A DNA stretch of 64,000 nt from Streptomyces bluensis (GCF_014650715.1 NZ_BMVM01000004.1:434001-498000), one strand, 5' to 3'; counted from the first letter of the stretch, positions 26,562 through 35,322 are shown. The notes: a model not told the origin generated them from the sequence alone. Translations and numbers: made by a program.

Positions 26562-26930
26562 CTACCCCCCATAAGCCGCCCGCAGGGCATCCCGCACGGC
26601 CCCCAACGCATCCGACTCACTCAACCCCAACCGCCGCACCCGCTCCGCATACACCTGGGCCTCCGCCGCGGCGGCCCGTTCCGCCGCCGAGCCGGCGGCA
26701 GCCACAAACGTTCCGTTGCGCCCCCGCGTCTCGATCACCCCGTCCGTCTCCAGGGCGCGGTAGGCCTTGGCCACGGTGTTGGCGGCCAGTCCGAGCTGCT
26801 CGGCGAGCCCTCGCACGGTGGGGAGCCGGTAGCCGACCGGCAACGCGCCGGAACGGGCCTGCTCGGAGATCTGCGCGCGTACCTGCTCGTAGGGCGCGGT
26901 CCCCTCGGTGATACGGATCTTCAAGGTCAC
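26562..26930 (-). CDS. GntR family regulator, YtrA subfamily
   Basis: 122 aa, the usual short YtrA length. Winged HTH at about 12-75: PYEQVRAQISEQARSGALPV, LPTVRGLAEQLGLAANTVAK, RALETDGVIETRGRNGTFV. The C-terminus is a short dimerisation helix pair without an effector domain. YtrA regulators usually control ABC transporter operons, but none is adjacent here; the divergent GNAT gene is 95 bp away. The shared region holds a direct repeat of CCCGTACCCGCC (26942 and 26966), a possible binding site. Confidence 0.92.
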   Translation of the reverse strand: MTLKIRITEGTAPYEQVRAQISEQARSGALPVGYRLPTVRGLAEQLGLAANTVAKAYRALETDGVIETRGRNGTFVAAAGSAAERAAAAEAQVYAERVRRLGLSESDALGAVRDALRAAYGG

Positions 26931-27025
26931 GGTCCGATTGTCCCGTACCCGCCCGGAAGGCTTCCCCCGTACCCGCCGGAAATTCGGAGGCAGCCACCCG
27001 TGCTCGCCCCGTAGCGTGCGACCCC

Positions 27026-27946
27026 ATGACAGTGATCGTGCGTGACTTCCGCCCCGAGGACGCCGCGGCCCTCGCCCAGGTGCGGCGCCAGGCCCTTCCC
27101 GTTCTGGTCTCCACCGCCGAGTCCGTCCTCCACGACGTCACCCACATGCATCCCGACGCCCACTACGGGCTGCTCGTCGCCGAGGAGGACGGCGAGGTGA
27201 TCGGCACGGCCGACGCGGGTCTCGCCCACGACAGCCCGGTGCCGGGCCAGGGTTACCTGAACGTGTACGTGCACCCGGAGCGCGTACACCGTGGCGCGGG
27301 CGCCCTGCTCGCGCGCACCGCCGAGGAGCGGCTCGCCGCGCTGGGCGCGACGGCGCTGTTCTGCTGGGTACTGGACACCCCGGCCGACCGTGCCTTCGCC
27401 GAGCGGCGGGGTTACCGCGCGAGCCGCTCGTCCTGCTTGCTCAGCCTGGACCTGGTCCACGGCACCCTCCCCCCGCTCGCCACGCCGCCTGCCGACGTCG
27501 AACTGCGCGCCGCCGCGGCCTTCGCCGACGACCCGCGCCCGTTGTTCGCTCTGGACGCGGAGACGACGGCGGACGAGCCCGGCGACATCGACGCGGAGCT
27601 CGACGACTACGAGCAGTGGCTCCGCAACACCTGGCACCACCCCCTGCTGGACCACGAGTTGACGACGGTGGCCGTGGTGGACGGCACCCCTGCCGCGTTC
27701 ACCGCGGCCCGCACCGACGGCCGGGGCCGCTACTTCACGGCCATGACGGGCACGGCGCGCGCCTTCCGCGGCCGGGGGCTGGCCAAGCTCGCCAAGAACG
27801 CCTCCCTGCACCGCGCCCGCGCGGCGGGCTGCACGGAGGCGTTCACCGGCAACGACGCGTCCAACGGACCCATGCTGGCGGTCAACAAGTGGCTCGGCTA
27901 CGAGGTGTGCGCGACGGAGGTGCGCTATGTCCGCGAACTCGGCTGA
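27026..27946 (+). CDS. GNAT acetyltransferase with two tandem GNAT domains
   Basis: 306 aa. N-terminal GNAT (about 1-140, VIVRDFRPEDAAALAQVRRQ and VYVHPERVHRGAGALL, the acetyl-CoA pyrophosphate loop being only partly kept) and a second GNAT domain (about 155-305, TGTARAFRGRGLAKLAK, a well conserved Q/RxxGxA/G loop). The architecture resembles mycothiol synthase-like proteins but the acceptor substrate is unknown. ATG at 27026. The stop overlaps the DUF402 gene start by 20 bases. Confidence 0.9.
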   Translation: MTVIVRDFRPEDAAALAQVRRQALPVLVSTAESVLHDVTHMHPDAHYGLLVAEEDGEVIGTADAGLAHDSPVPGQGYLNVYVHPERVHRGAGALLARTAEERLAALGATALFCWVLDTPADRAFAERRGYRASRSSCLLSLDLVHGTLPPLATPPADVELRAAAAFADDPRPLFALDAETTADEPGDIDAELDDYEQWLRNTWHHPLLDHELTTVAVVDGTPAAFTAARTDGRGRYFTAMTGTARAFRGRGLAKLAKNASLHRARAAGCTEAFTGNDASNGPMLAVNKWLGYEVCATEVRYVRELG

Positions 27947-28472
27947 CCCCACCGGCGGTTCGGACGCCGCCCTGGTCGCCCCGGATGCCGCTCTGGAGGT
28001 CGTTCTCGTCAAGGCCGGGCGCACGAAGATCCGCTACCCCGCCGACCTCCTCCACGACGACGGCACCCGCGTCACCGTACGGGCGGCCTGGGCGGGCGAG
28101 GGCGTCCGGGACTTCGGCTTCGTACGGTTCGAAGCGGGTGATGTCTTCATCGAGCACTACTGGCGCGACCGCTGGTACGCGGTGAAAGAGGTCCGCGACG
28201 GCGCGGGCACCCTCAAGGGCTGGTACTGCGACATCACGCGCCCGGCCACCGTCTCGGCCACCCCCTCCGGAACCGAACTCGTCGTCGAGGACCTCGACCT
28301 GGACCTGTGGCGCTCCGCGGACGGCAGCGCCGTACTGCGCCTGGACGAGGACGAGTTCGCGGCGAGCGGTCTGGCCCAGACGGCCCCGGAGGCCGCGTCC
28401 GCCGCCGTGGCCGCTCTCGACGAACTGGAGGCCCTGGCCCGAGGGGGCGGATTCGAGGCACTACTGAGTTGA
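27927..28472 (+). CDS. DUF402 family protein, possible nucleoside phosphatase-like
   Basis: 181 aa. The DUF402 region (about 55-165) has GDVFIEHYWRDRWYAVKEV and WYCDITRPATVS, a YxDI-like segment as in the FomD and S. aureus Sa1684 type nucleoside di/triphosphatases, and DLDLDLW. Whether it hydrolyses nucleotides is inferred from family members. It begins inside the GNAT gene (20-base overlap) and its end overlaps the convergent methyltransferase gene by 12 bases. Confidence 0.85.
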   Translation: MSANSADPTGGSDAALVAPDAALEVVLVKAGRTKIRYPADLLHDDGTRVTVRAAWAGEGVRDFGFVRFEAGDVFIEHYWRDRWYAVKEVRDGAGTLKGWYCDITRPATVSATPSGTELVVEDLDLDLWRSADGSAVLRLDEDEFAASGLAQTAPEAASAAVAALDELEALARGGGFEALLS

Positions 28473-29096
28473 CGGGCGAGCCACCACCGCGTACCGCTCG
28501 TCCTCCACCTCCCGCCCCCACAGCCGGGCGTCGTCCGAGAGCCGCTCCACCCGCACGTCCTGCGCGAGGGGCGCGAGCAGCCCGGTCAGCCGCTCCGCCG
28601 GTATGCCGACCGGGCTGACCGTCCCCCACACTCCCTCGATCAGCACCAACCGCCCTCCCTCACTGCCGAAAGCGTGGGAGGTGCCCCCAGGACGCAGCAG
28701 CCCGGCCCAGGCCCGCAGTACTCGCTCGGGGTCCGGGAGCGTCCACAGCACATGGCGGACGAGCACGACGTCGAACCGCTCCTCCCCCACCGGCGGCGTC
28801 GCCGCGTCCCCGACGAGGAACACCGCGGCCCGGCCGGCGAGCTTCGCACGGGCCCGGTCGACCATCGCCGGCGAGAGATCGACACCCGTCACCCGATGCC
28901 CCTGCTCGGCGGCCAGGAGCGACAGGCTGCCCGTCCCGCAACCGAGGTCCAGCACGTCGGCCGGCCGTGCGGGCAGCCAGGCCGCCAGCCGGTCCGCCCA
29001 TGCCTGCCGCACCCCGGGGTCGCGCAGGCCGTGGTCCGGCTCGTCGTCGAAGGTGACGGCCTCGGTGTCCCAGTCGACGTCATCGTTCGTAGTCAT
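28461..29096 (-). CDS. SAM-dependent class I methyltransferase with in-frame repeat insertion
   Basis: 211 aa from ATG 29096. Motif I VLDLGCGTGSLSLLA, motif II VTGVDLSPAMVDRAR, motif III region VLVRHVLWTLPDPERVLRAW. After LRPGG one expects RLVLIEG, as in most relatives, but here TSHAFGSEGG (30 bases) intervenes. That stretch matches a palindromic element found elsewhere in the window. Small-molecule acceptor unknown. Overlaps the DUF402 gene tail-to-tail. Confidence 0.9.
   Translation of the reverse strand: MTTNDDVDWDTEAVTFDDEPDHGLRDPGVRQAWADRLAAWLPARPADVLDLGCGTGSLSLLAAEQGHRVTGVDLSPAMVDRARAKLAGRAAVFLVGDAATPPVGEERFDVVLVRHVLWTLPDPERVLRAWAGLLRPGGTSHAFGSEGGRLVLIEGVWGTVSPVGIPAERLTGLLAPLAQDVRVERLSDDARLWGREVEDERYAVVARPSTQ
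28654..28688 (-). repeat. Palindromic mini-element inserted in frame in the methyltransferase
   Basis: Minus strand: GGGGGCACCTCCCACGC, TTTCGGCAGTGAGGGAGG. The copy inside the 50.1-kb element reads GGGGGTACCTCCCACGC, CCTTAAGGCAGTGGGGGAG. The insertion adds a multiple of three bases and no stop. Confidence 0.75.
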
Positions 29097-29308
29097 TCCG
29101 TCAGGGTGACACCCGCCACTGACAGTCGGGGCCGCGGTCGCCGGAGCGTGCCGGATCCCCCTCATCGCTCACGCCCGCGCACTGCCTGTCTGATCGCAGC
29201 ATGAGCGCTTCCTTAAGACGAACATAAGGATCTCGATCACCGGCCGTCAGTAGGCGATTCCGCGGTTTTCTGCGGCTAGTTTCGATGGCGCCGAGGAGGC
29301 ACGGCTCC

Positions 29309-29343
29309 GGGGGCTGTCCGGCGGCTCAGGCCGGACAGCCCCC
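29309..29343 (-). terminator. Terminator behind the secreted lipase
   Basis: 14-bp perfect stem GGGGGCTGTCCGGC / GCCGGACAGCCCCC with 7-base loop, starting 28 bp past the lipase stop (29371). Confidence 0.85.
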
Positions 29344-29370
29344 GCCCGCACGCGTCGTCGGGCGCGTGTG

Positions 29371-30231
29371 TCAGCCGAGCACCGAAAGGCAGGTCGTCGG
29401 TGTGGCGTTGGCCGGGTCGAGCGCGTTGGTCACCTCGTGGAACGCGATGCGGTCGAGGAGCCCGATCGCGGCGTGCTCGGAGAGGTCGGCCGCGCACAGG
29501 TCCTGGATCACGACGTTGCGGACGTTCGGCCCGTCGAGGAACTGTGACCGGTACGGCGTGACCACCTCGTCGTACTTGGTGGCGATGACCGTGTACGTGA
29601 CGCCGGGCACGGTGTCGCCGCCCGCGTTGAGCTTGGTGAGGAAGGCGGAGCCCACTATCTGGTCGGCGAGCGCGGGCGTCGCGGTGGAGATGAGGTCCTC
29701 CGCGCCGGGGAAGTAGTCGAGCAGTTCGGTGAGGCCGCCGAGGTTCGTGCCGTGGTTGCTGGGCGCGATGCCGACCAAGGCGTTCACCTCGGCCGCCCCG
29801 CCGAGGAACTTGAGGTAGTAGCGGGGCATCATGCCGCCCTGCGAGTGGCCGACGAGGTCGGTCTCGGCGGCTCCGGTCGCGGCGAGCACCTTGTCGACGA
29901 AGTCGTCGAGTTGCTCTGCCGACTTGTCGATGGGGCCGAGTCCGTTGAAGAACGGGACCCCCGGCAGTTGCCCGTAGTCGAAGGAGTAGACGCAGTAGCC
30001 GCGGTTCACCAGGTAGGGAGCGAGCCCGAGCCAGTTGTCGACGGAGTTCGCGAACGTTCCGTGGACGAGGACGACGGGACGGGGGTGGGCGGCGGAGGGT
30101 TTGCAGGAGTAGTCGTTCCAACCGCTGTCGGGGGCGGCGGCTGCCTGTGCGGTGGTGGCGGGGACGAGCGTGGCGGCGGTGGCCAGCAGCAGTGCGGCGA
30201 GGGGGGTGAGCACTCGCTTCCAGGGCAGCAT
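29371..30231 (-). CDS. Secreted triacylglycerol lipase (alpha/beta hydrolase, lipase class 2)
   Basis: 286 aa. Signal peptide 1-32 (TTAQAAAA). Oxyanion loop VLVHGTFANSVDNW, nucleophile elbow GHSQGG (S130), acid likely in TKYDEVVTP and His in LSEHAAIG. Two conserved cysteine pairs (C43/C80, C253/C281 region). Fits bacterial extracellular lipase family (EstA/LipA of Streptomyces). Hydrolyses lipids outside the cell. ATG at 30231; a Crp-like palindrome lies 48 bp upstream. Confidence 0.94.
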   Translation of the reverse strand: MLPWKRVLTPLAALLLATAATLVPATTAQAAAAPDSGWNDYSCKPSAAHPRPVVLVHGTFANSVDNWLGLAPYLVNRGYCVYSFDYGQLPGVPFFNGLGPIDKSAEQLDDFVDKVLAATGAAETDLVGHSQGGMMPRYYLKFLGGAAEVNALVGIAPSNHGTNLGGLTELLDYFPGAEDLISTATPALADQIVGSAFLTKLNAGGDTVPGVTYTVIATKYDEVVTPYRSQFLDGPNVRNVVIQDLCAADLSEHAAIGLLDRIAFHEVTNALDPANATPTTCLSVLG

Positions 30232-30278
30232 CGGGTGATCTCCTTGCGGCTCAAGGGAGGTGCGACGACGTACGCCCT

Positions 30279-30292
30279 GTGATCCGGATCAC
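30279..30292. promoter_or_regulatory. Crp-like palindrome before the lipase gene
   Basis: GTGATCCGGATCAC is a perfect 14-bp palindrome with the GTGA-N6-TCAC core of Crp/Fnr-type sites, preceded by T (TGTGA). It could also be a chance palindrome. Confidence 0.45.
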
Positions 30293-30451
30293 GAGGATGC
30301 TGTTCGACTCGACAAGTTACGGGCGAGTAGGTGAAGTGTGAAGTTACGCGTCAGTAAAAACTTCCAGTGGCGGCTGTGACGCACTGGTGCGTGTCGCTGG
30401 ACATGCGATAGGGGGGTTACGAGCGCAGGGGGTTACCAGGCGGCCGGGGAG

Positions 30452-31462
30452 TTACGAGGCCAGCGTGCCCGGCCCGATCACATGGGCACCGAACCTGGCC
30501 CGCGCCCGGTCCGCGACCTCCTCGATGCGGCGAGCCTTCTCGTCCACCGGATCGAAGGTGAGCTGGTGGGTGGCCTGGTCGGCGGGGCTCAACCCCTCGG
30601 CGCGCAGGGCGATTCCACGGACGCGGGCGCGCTGGAGGCCGAGCGCCTCGTACATGCGGTACGCGGCGTCGGTGAGCGCCGGCGAGTGCGCGGTCGGCTC
30701 CTTGAGCTTGCGGCTGCGGGTCGTGGAGGTGGGGGTCCCCCCGCTTGAGCGAAGCCGAGAGTGGGGGAGGTCGGCGTACCGCACGGTGAGGGTGAGCGTG
30801 CGGCACACCTTCTCCAGGGCGCGTAGCCGGATGCCCAGTTCCTCGGTGGCGGAGAGCAGGGCGCGGCGGTGTTCGGCCGGGTCCAGTTCGTCGCGCGGGA
30901 AGGAGCGTTCGGCGGCCAGAGAGCGCGAGACGGCGTTCGGGACGACCCGGCCGCGGTCGATGCCCTGTGCCTTCTCCCGCAGTTCGCGGCCGGTGCGGGC
31001 GCTGGTGAGCCGTTGCAGGGTCGACAGGGGGGCGGCGGCGACCTTGCCGAGGGTGTCGAGGCCGTACTCGCACAGGGTGCGGGCGGTGGCGGCGCCGACT
31101 CCGGGGAGCGCGGCGACCGGCTGCCCGGCCAGGAACTCCGTGAGGGCGCCGGGCTCTTCGGGCACCACTCGGATCAGCCCGGGGCGGGAGTCGTTCAGGG
31201 CCATCCGGGCGAACAGCGGGCCCGGCCCGGCCCCGATCGCGCAGTCGATCCCGTACCGGGCGAGGGAGCGCACCCGGATCATCGAGGCCAGATCCAGGGC
31301 GTCCCGGCCGAAGTACCGTTCGGCGCCGTGCAGGTCGACCAGGGCGCGGTCGGGTGGCAGCGCCTCGATGACGGGCGTGAACTCCTCCAGCATCTCGATG
31401 AGCCGGGGCAGGGCGGCCTCGTACGTCGGAGGCAGCTGGAACTGGACGCAGAGGATGGTCAT
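30452..31462 (-). CDS. ImuB-like Y-family DNA polymerase homologue lacking catalytic residues
   Basis: 336 aa from ATG 31462, overlapping dnaE2 by ATGA. Y-family order is visible from fingers/palm (RALVDLHGAERYFG, AIGAGPGPLFARMAL) to the helix-hairpin-helix thumb (VAALPGVGAATARTLCEYGL) and little finger. The DxDxF start motif is replaced by ILCVQFQLPPTY and the SxDE motif by ALVDLHG, so the metal-binding carboxylates are missing and the palm is shortened. It is therefore probably a scaffold for error-prone DnaE2, like mycobacterial ImuB. A palindromic element adds about 15 residues at LPHSRLRSSGG. Confidence 0.85.
   Translation of the reverse strand: MTILCVQFQLPPTYEAALPRLIEMLEEFTPVIEALPPDRALVDLHGAERYFGRDALDLASMIRVRSLARYGIDCAIGAGPGPLFARMALNDSRPGLIRVVPEEPGALTEFLAGQPVAALPGVGAATARTLCEYGLDTLGKVAAAPLSTLQRLTSARTGRELREKAQGIDRGRVVPNAVSRSLAAERSFPRDELDPAEHRRALLSATEELGIRLRALEKVCRTLTLTVRYADLPHSRLRSSGGTPTSTTRSRKLKEPTAHSPALTDAAYRMYEALGLQRARVRGIALRAEGLSPADQATHQLTFDPVDEKARRIEEVADRARARFGAHVIGPGTLAS
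30731..30770 (-). repeat. Palindromic mini-element inserted in frame in the ImuB-like gene
   Basis: Plus strand GGGGGTCCCCCCGCTTGAGC, GAAGCCGAGAGTGGGGGAGG. It can pair CCCCC/GGGGG over a short loop. It encodes LPHSRLRSSGGTPTS between RYAD and TTRSRKL, where relatives read through directly (recalled). Confidence 0.75.
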
Positions 31463-34400
31463 CCCGCACTCCCCGGACTCTGGTGCCACAACTTCCGTCC
31501 GCTCGCGGGCCCTTCGCCCGCCGGGCGCAGATCCGCCCAGGGGTGCATTTCGAACCCCGTGGGCATCTGGATGCGCCGGCCGCCCGCCGGTTCCTCCCCG
31601 TCGGGGGAACCGTCGGGTCCCGCTGCCCCACCGGCCTCACCTGCTTCACCGACCTGTGCCGCCCCGCTCGGCCCCGCCAACCGCAGGGCCACTCCGTCCA
31701 GGCCCTCCTCCCGCCGCAGCTCCACCAGTTCGGCGAGGTTCCAGGCGGCGGAGCCCACCACGCTGAGGCTGCGCGGCCCCCGTCGCTGCACCACCCCGCG
31801 CACCAGCAGCAGCCAGGAGTGGAAGACCGTGTGGGCGCAGGCGTCGTGGGAGTCGTCGAAGAAGGCGAGGTCGACCAGGCCGGTGCCGTCGTCGAGGGTG
31901 GTGAAGATGACCCGCTTGCCGGAGCGGATCGGCGGGGTCTGGGTGGCCGCCTTGGCGCCCGCGACCAGGACCGTCTCGCCGTGCCGGGTCTCGCGCAGCC
32001 GCCGCGCGGACACCACGCCGAGCTCGGTCAGGAACTCCCGGTGGTCGTCCATCAGGTTGTGCGAGACGTCCATGGAGAGCACGCCCAGCTCGGCGCTGAG
32101 CCGCTCCGCCGAGGACAGGTCGGGCAGCCCGGCGGATGCGGTTCCCCGCCCGCCGGCGAGAGGGAGTTGGGCGCCGCCCGCGCCGCGTCCGCTGCGTCCG
32201 CCGCGTCCGCCCCGGGCGACCCGGTGCAGTTCGGTCAGGTGCAGTTGCAGGTCACGCCGGTTGGCGCCGAAGTCGTCCAGTGCGCCGACCTGGGCGAGCC
32301 GCTGGGCCAGCGGGCGGCTGGGCCGGGCCCGTTCCCAGAAGTCGAGCAGGGAGGCGTACGGCTGTCCGTCCGCGATCCGTGCCGCCTCGGCCTCGCTGAT
32401 GCCGTACACGTCGGAGAGCGCCAGCCGCACACCCCAGATCCCCTTGCCCTCCCTGGATTCCCAGGTCCCCTTGCCCACCCGGGGTTCCTTGGGTCCCCAA
32501 GTGCCCTTGCCGGCCCCGGATTCAGACACCAGTTCGATACGGTGGGCGACGCCCGACCGGTTCACGTCCAACGGGAGGATCGGCACCCCCTGCCGCCGCG
32601 CGTCCGCCAACAGCAGCCGCTTCGGGTACATACCGGGGTCGTGCGTGAGCAACCCGGCGTAGAACGCGGCCGGGTGATGGGCCTTCAGCCACGCCGACTG
32701 GTACGTCGGCACCGCGAAGGCGACCGCGTGCGCCTTGCAGAAGCCGTACGACCCGAACGCCTCGACGATCTCCCAGGTCCGTGCGACGGTCTCGGCGTCG
32801 TACCCCTTGGCGGCCGCGGCCTGGGCGAACCAGACCCGGATCCGCCCCTGCGCCTCGGGGTCCGACAGCCCGCGCCGCACCTGGTCCGCCTCGTCCCGTC
32901 CGCAGCCGGTCATGATGTGCACGATGTCGATGATCTGCTCGTGGAAGACCACGACGCCGTACGTCTCCCTGAGCGGTCCCTCCAGGTCCGGGTGCGGGTA
33001 GCGGACCGGCGCCCGTCCGTGCCGGGCCGCGATGAACGGCCGCACCATGTCGGCGGCGACCGGACCGGGACGGAACAGCGAGATGTCCACCACCAGATCG
33101 TGGAAGGTGGCCGGCTGGAGGCGCCCCACCAGGTCCCGCTGGCCCGGCGACTCGATCTGGAAGCAGCCCAGCGTCTCGGTGGAGCGGATGAGCCGGTACG
33201 TCGCCGGGTCGCCCGCGTCGATGTCGACGTCGTCCAGGTCGATCCGGGTGCCCGCCGCCCGCTCGGCCTCCGCCACCGCGTGCGCCATCGCGGACTGCAT
33301 CCGCACGCCCAGCACATCGAGCTTGAGCAGCCCGAGGTCCTCGACGTCGTCCTTGTCGAACTGCGACATGGGAAACCCCTCGCCGCTGGTCGGCATCACC
33401 GGCGTACGGGCGAGGAGCGAGGCGTCGGAGAGCAGCACCCCGCACGGGTGCATGGCGACTCCACGCGGGAGGGCGTCGAGCGCCTCGACCAGCTCCCACA
33501 TACGGCCGTACTTGCCCCCGTACGTCCCGTCGTGCTTCCCCTCTTCCCGCTGAAACTCCCTCGCCAGTTCCTTGAGCTCGGGCAGTTCGTCCAGCGCGGC
33601 CCGTGCGTCGCGTGCCCGGATGTGCGGGAAGGACTTGGCGATCCGGTCGGTGTCGGCCGGATCCAGGGACAGCGCGGCGCCGACGTCGCGGATGGCGTGG
33701 CGGACGCGGTACGTCTCCGGCATCGACACGGTCGCGACCCGTTCGGTGCCGAAGCGGTCGATGATCGCGCGGTAGACCTCCAGCCTGCGCGCGGACTCCA
33801 CGTCGATGTCGATGTCGGGCAGCGCGATCCGCCGCTTGGACAGGAAGCGCTCCATCAGCAGCCCGTGCCGGACGGGGTCGGCGTGTGCGATGCCGAGGAG
33901 GTGGTTGACGAGGGAGCCCGCACCGGAGCCGCGCGCGGCGACCCGGATCCCCATCCTCCGTACGTCGTCCACGACCTGGGCCACCGTCAGGAAGTAGGAG
34001 GCGAAGCCGTGGTGGGCGATGACGTCGAGTTCCTGGTGCATCCGCTCCCAGTACTCACGCCGCCGGTCGTACCCGCGCAGCACCATCCCCGCCGCGGCCC
34101 GGGAGGCGAGAGTGCGCTGTGCGGTACGGCGGCCCGCGCCGACGAGGTGGGCCTCGGGGAAGTGGACGCTGCCGATGCCGAGGTCGTCCTCCGGGTCGAC
34201 CAGGCACTCGGCGGCGGTGGCCCGTGTCTGCTCCAGCAGCCGGTACGCGGTGTCACGGCGGTAACCCGCGGCCTCGACGATCCGCTCGGCGGCGCCCAGC
34301 ATGGCGGACGCGTCCTTGAGCCAGGCCTCGCCGGAGTCCAGCTCGCGACGGGGGTCGACGGGAACGAGCCGGCGGGCGGCGTCCAGGACATCGGCGACGG

Positions 34401-35112
34401 GGCCCATGCCGGGGTCGGCGTACCGGACGGCGTTGCTGAGCACCGGGCGTACGCCCTGCTCGGCGGCGAAGCCGACGGTACGGGCGGCCAGCCGCAGGGA
34501 GCCCGGCCCGGTGCCGTCGCGGCCGTGCCACACCGCTTCGAGACGCAGGGCGTCGCCGTGGATCTCCCGCCAGGGCGCGAGGAGCCGTGCGGCCCGGTCG
34601 GGGCGGCCGGCGGCGAGCGCGCGGCCCACGTCGGAGTCGGGGCCGAGCAGGACGGTCAGCCCCTCGGCGGCGCACGCGGACCAGGGCAGCAGCGGCCGGC
34701 CGCCGTTCCCGCCCGCAGGGTCGCCCGCATGCGCCGCAGAAACGATTCGGCAGAGCTCGGCCCAGCCTTTCGCACCCTCCCGGGCGAGGAAGGTCACCCG
34801 AGGTGTCGACTCATCGATGAAGGCACCGCCACGGACAGGAGTCCGCCGCTTCCCGCGCGGGCCGGCTCCCTCGACCGCATGCCTCACCGCCGGCGACTCC
34901 TCCACCGCCAGCTCCACCCCGAACAGCGGCCGGATCCCCGCCCCCGCGCAGGCCTTGGCGAAGCGCACCGCCCCCGCGAGGGTGTCCCGGTCGGTGAGCG
35001 CGAGAGCGTCCATGCCCCGCTCGGAGGCGCGCTCGGCGAGCCGCTCCGGGTGCGAGGCGCCGTATCGCACGGAGAACCCGGACGCGGTGTGCAGATGTGC
35101 GAAACCCGGCAC
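31459..35112 (-). CDS. dnaE2: Error-prone DNA polymerase III alpha subunit
   Basis: 1217 aa from GTG 35112 with GGAGG five bases upstream (VPGFAHLHT start typical; an ATG at 35157 is a weaker choice). PHP domain 1-250 (HLHTASGFS), then the C-family polymerase palm with PDIDIDVE carrying catalytic aspartates, fingers (GVVVFHEQIIDIV, GSYGFCKAHAVAFA) and an OB fold near 1020-1120. There is no tau/clamp tail as in DnaE1. It acts in damage-induced mutagenic synthesis, with the overlapping ImuB-like gene as partner. An in-frame repeat insertion lies at 32430-32515. No ImuA' gene is present. Confidence 0.95.
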   Translation of the reverse strand: MPGFAHLHTASGFSVRYGASHPERLAERASERGMDALALTDRDTLAGAVRFAKACAGAGIRPLFGVELAVEESPAVRHAVEGAGPRGKRRTPVRGGAFIDESTPRVTFLAREGAKGWAELCRIVSAAHAGDPAGGNGGRPLLPWSACAAEGLTVLLGPDSDVGRALAAGRPDRAARLLAPWREIHGDALRLEAVWHGRDGTGPGSLRLAARTVGFAAEQGVRPVLSNAVRYADPGMGPVADVLDAARRLVPVDPRRELDSGEAWLKDASAMLGAAERIVEAAGYRRDTAYRLLEQTRATAAECLVDPEDDLGIGSVHFPEAHLVGAGRRTAQRTLASRAAAGMVLRGYDRRREYWERMHQELDVIAHHGFASYFLTVAQVVDDVRRMGIRVAARGSGAGSLVNHLLGIAHADPVRHGLLMERFLSKRRIALPDIDIDVESARRLEVYRAIIDRFGTERVATVSMPETYRVRHAIRDVGAALSLDPADTDRIAKSFPHIRARDARAALDELPELKELAREFQREEGKHDGTYGGKYGRMWELVEALDALPRGVAMHPCGVLLSDASLLARTPVMPTSGEGFPMSQFDKDDVEDLGLLKLDVLGVRMQSAMAHAVAEAERAAGTRIDLDDVDIDAGDPATYRLIRSTETLGCFQIESPGQRDLVGRLQPATFHDLVVDISLFRPGPVAADMVRPFIAARHGRAPVRYPHPDLEGPLRETYGVVVFHEQIIDIVHIMTGCGRDEADQVRRGLSDPEAQGRIRVWFAQAAAAKGYDAETVARTWEIVEAFGSYGFCKAHAVAFAVPTYQSAWLKAHHPAAFYAGLLTHDPGMYPKRLLLADARRQGVPILPLDVNRSGVAHRIELVSESGAGKGTWGPKEPRVGKGTWESREGKGIWGVRLALSDVYGISEAEAARIADGQPYASLLDFWERARPSRPLAQRLAQVGALDDFGANRRDLQLHLTELHRVARGGRGGRSGRGAGGAQLPLAGGRGTASAGLPDLSSAERLSAELGVLSMDVSHNLMDDHREFLTELGVVSARRLRETRHGETVLVAGAKAATQTPPIRSGKRVIFTTLDDGTGLVDLAFFDDSHDACAHTVFHSWLLLVRGVVQRRGPRSLSVVGSAAWNLAELVELRREEGLDGVALRLAGPSGAAQVGEAGEAGGAAGPDGSPDGEEPAGGRRIQMPTGFEMHPWADLRPAGEGPASGRKLWHQSPGSAG
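32430..32515 (-). repeat. In-frame GKGTW repeat insertion in dnaE2
   Basis: Three copies of a GGCAAGGG-based unit encode GKGTWGPKEPRV, GKGTWESRE and GKGIWG, placed between the finger domain (HRIELVSESGA) and the next conserved segment VRLALSDVYGISE. The unit lengths are 36 and 27 bp, so the frame is kept. Confidence 0.75.
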
Positions 35113-35322
35113 ACACACCTCCGCACTCCAGGAGCCCTCACACGAGCCCTCGAACATCAGTTCCCAGCTTTCTCACCCTCACCATACCCCCAATCTCGAA
35201 CTCATGTACGACACCCGTTCGAACCCGTCCCACCTGCGGAAACACCCGTCGAATCCGTCCGTGGGGACATGACATGGCGGGCTGAGCGGCGGCGCGAACC
35301 GTCCCTCCCGACCCCGGACGCA

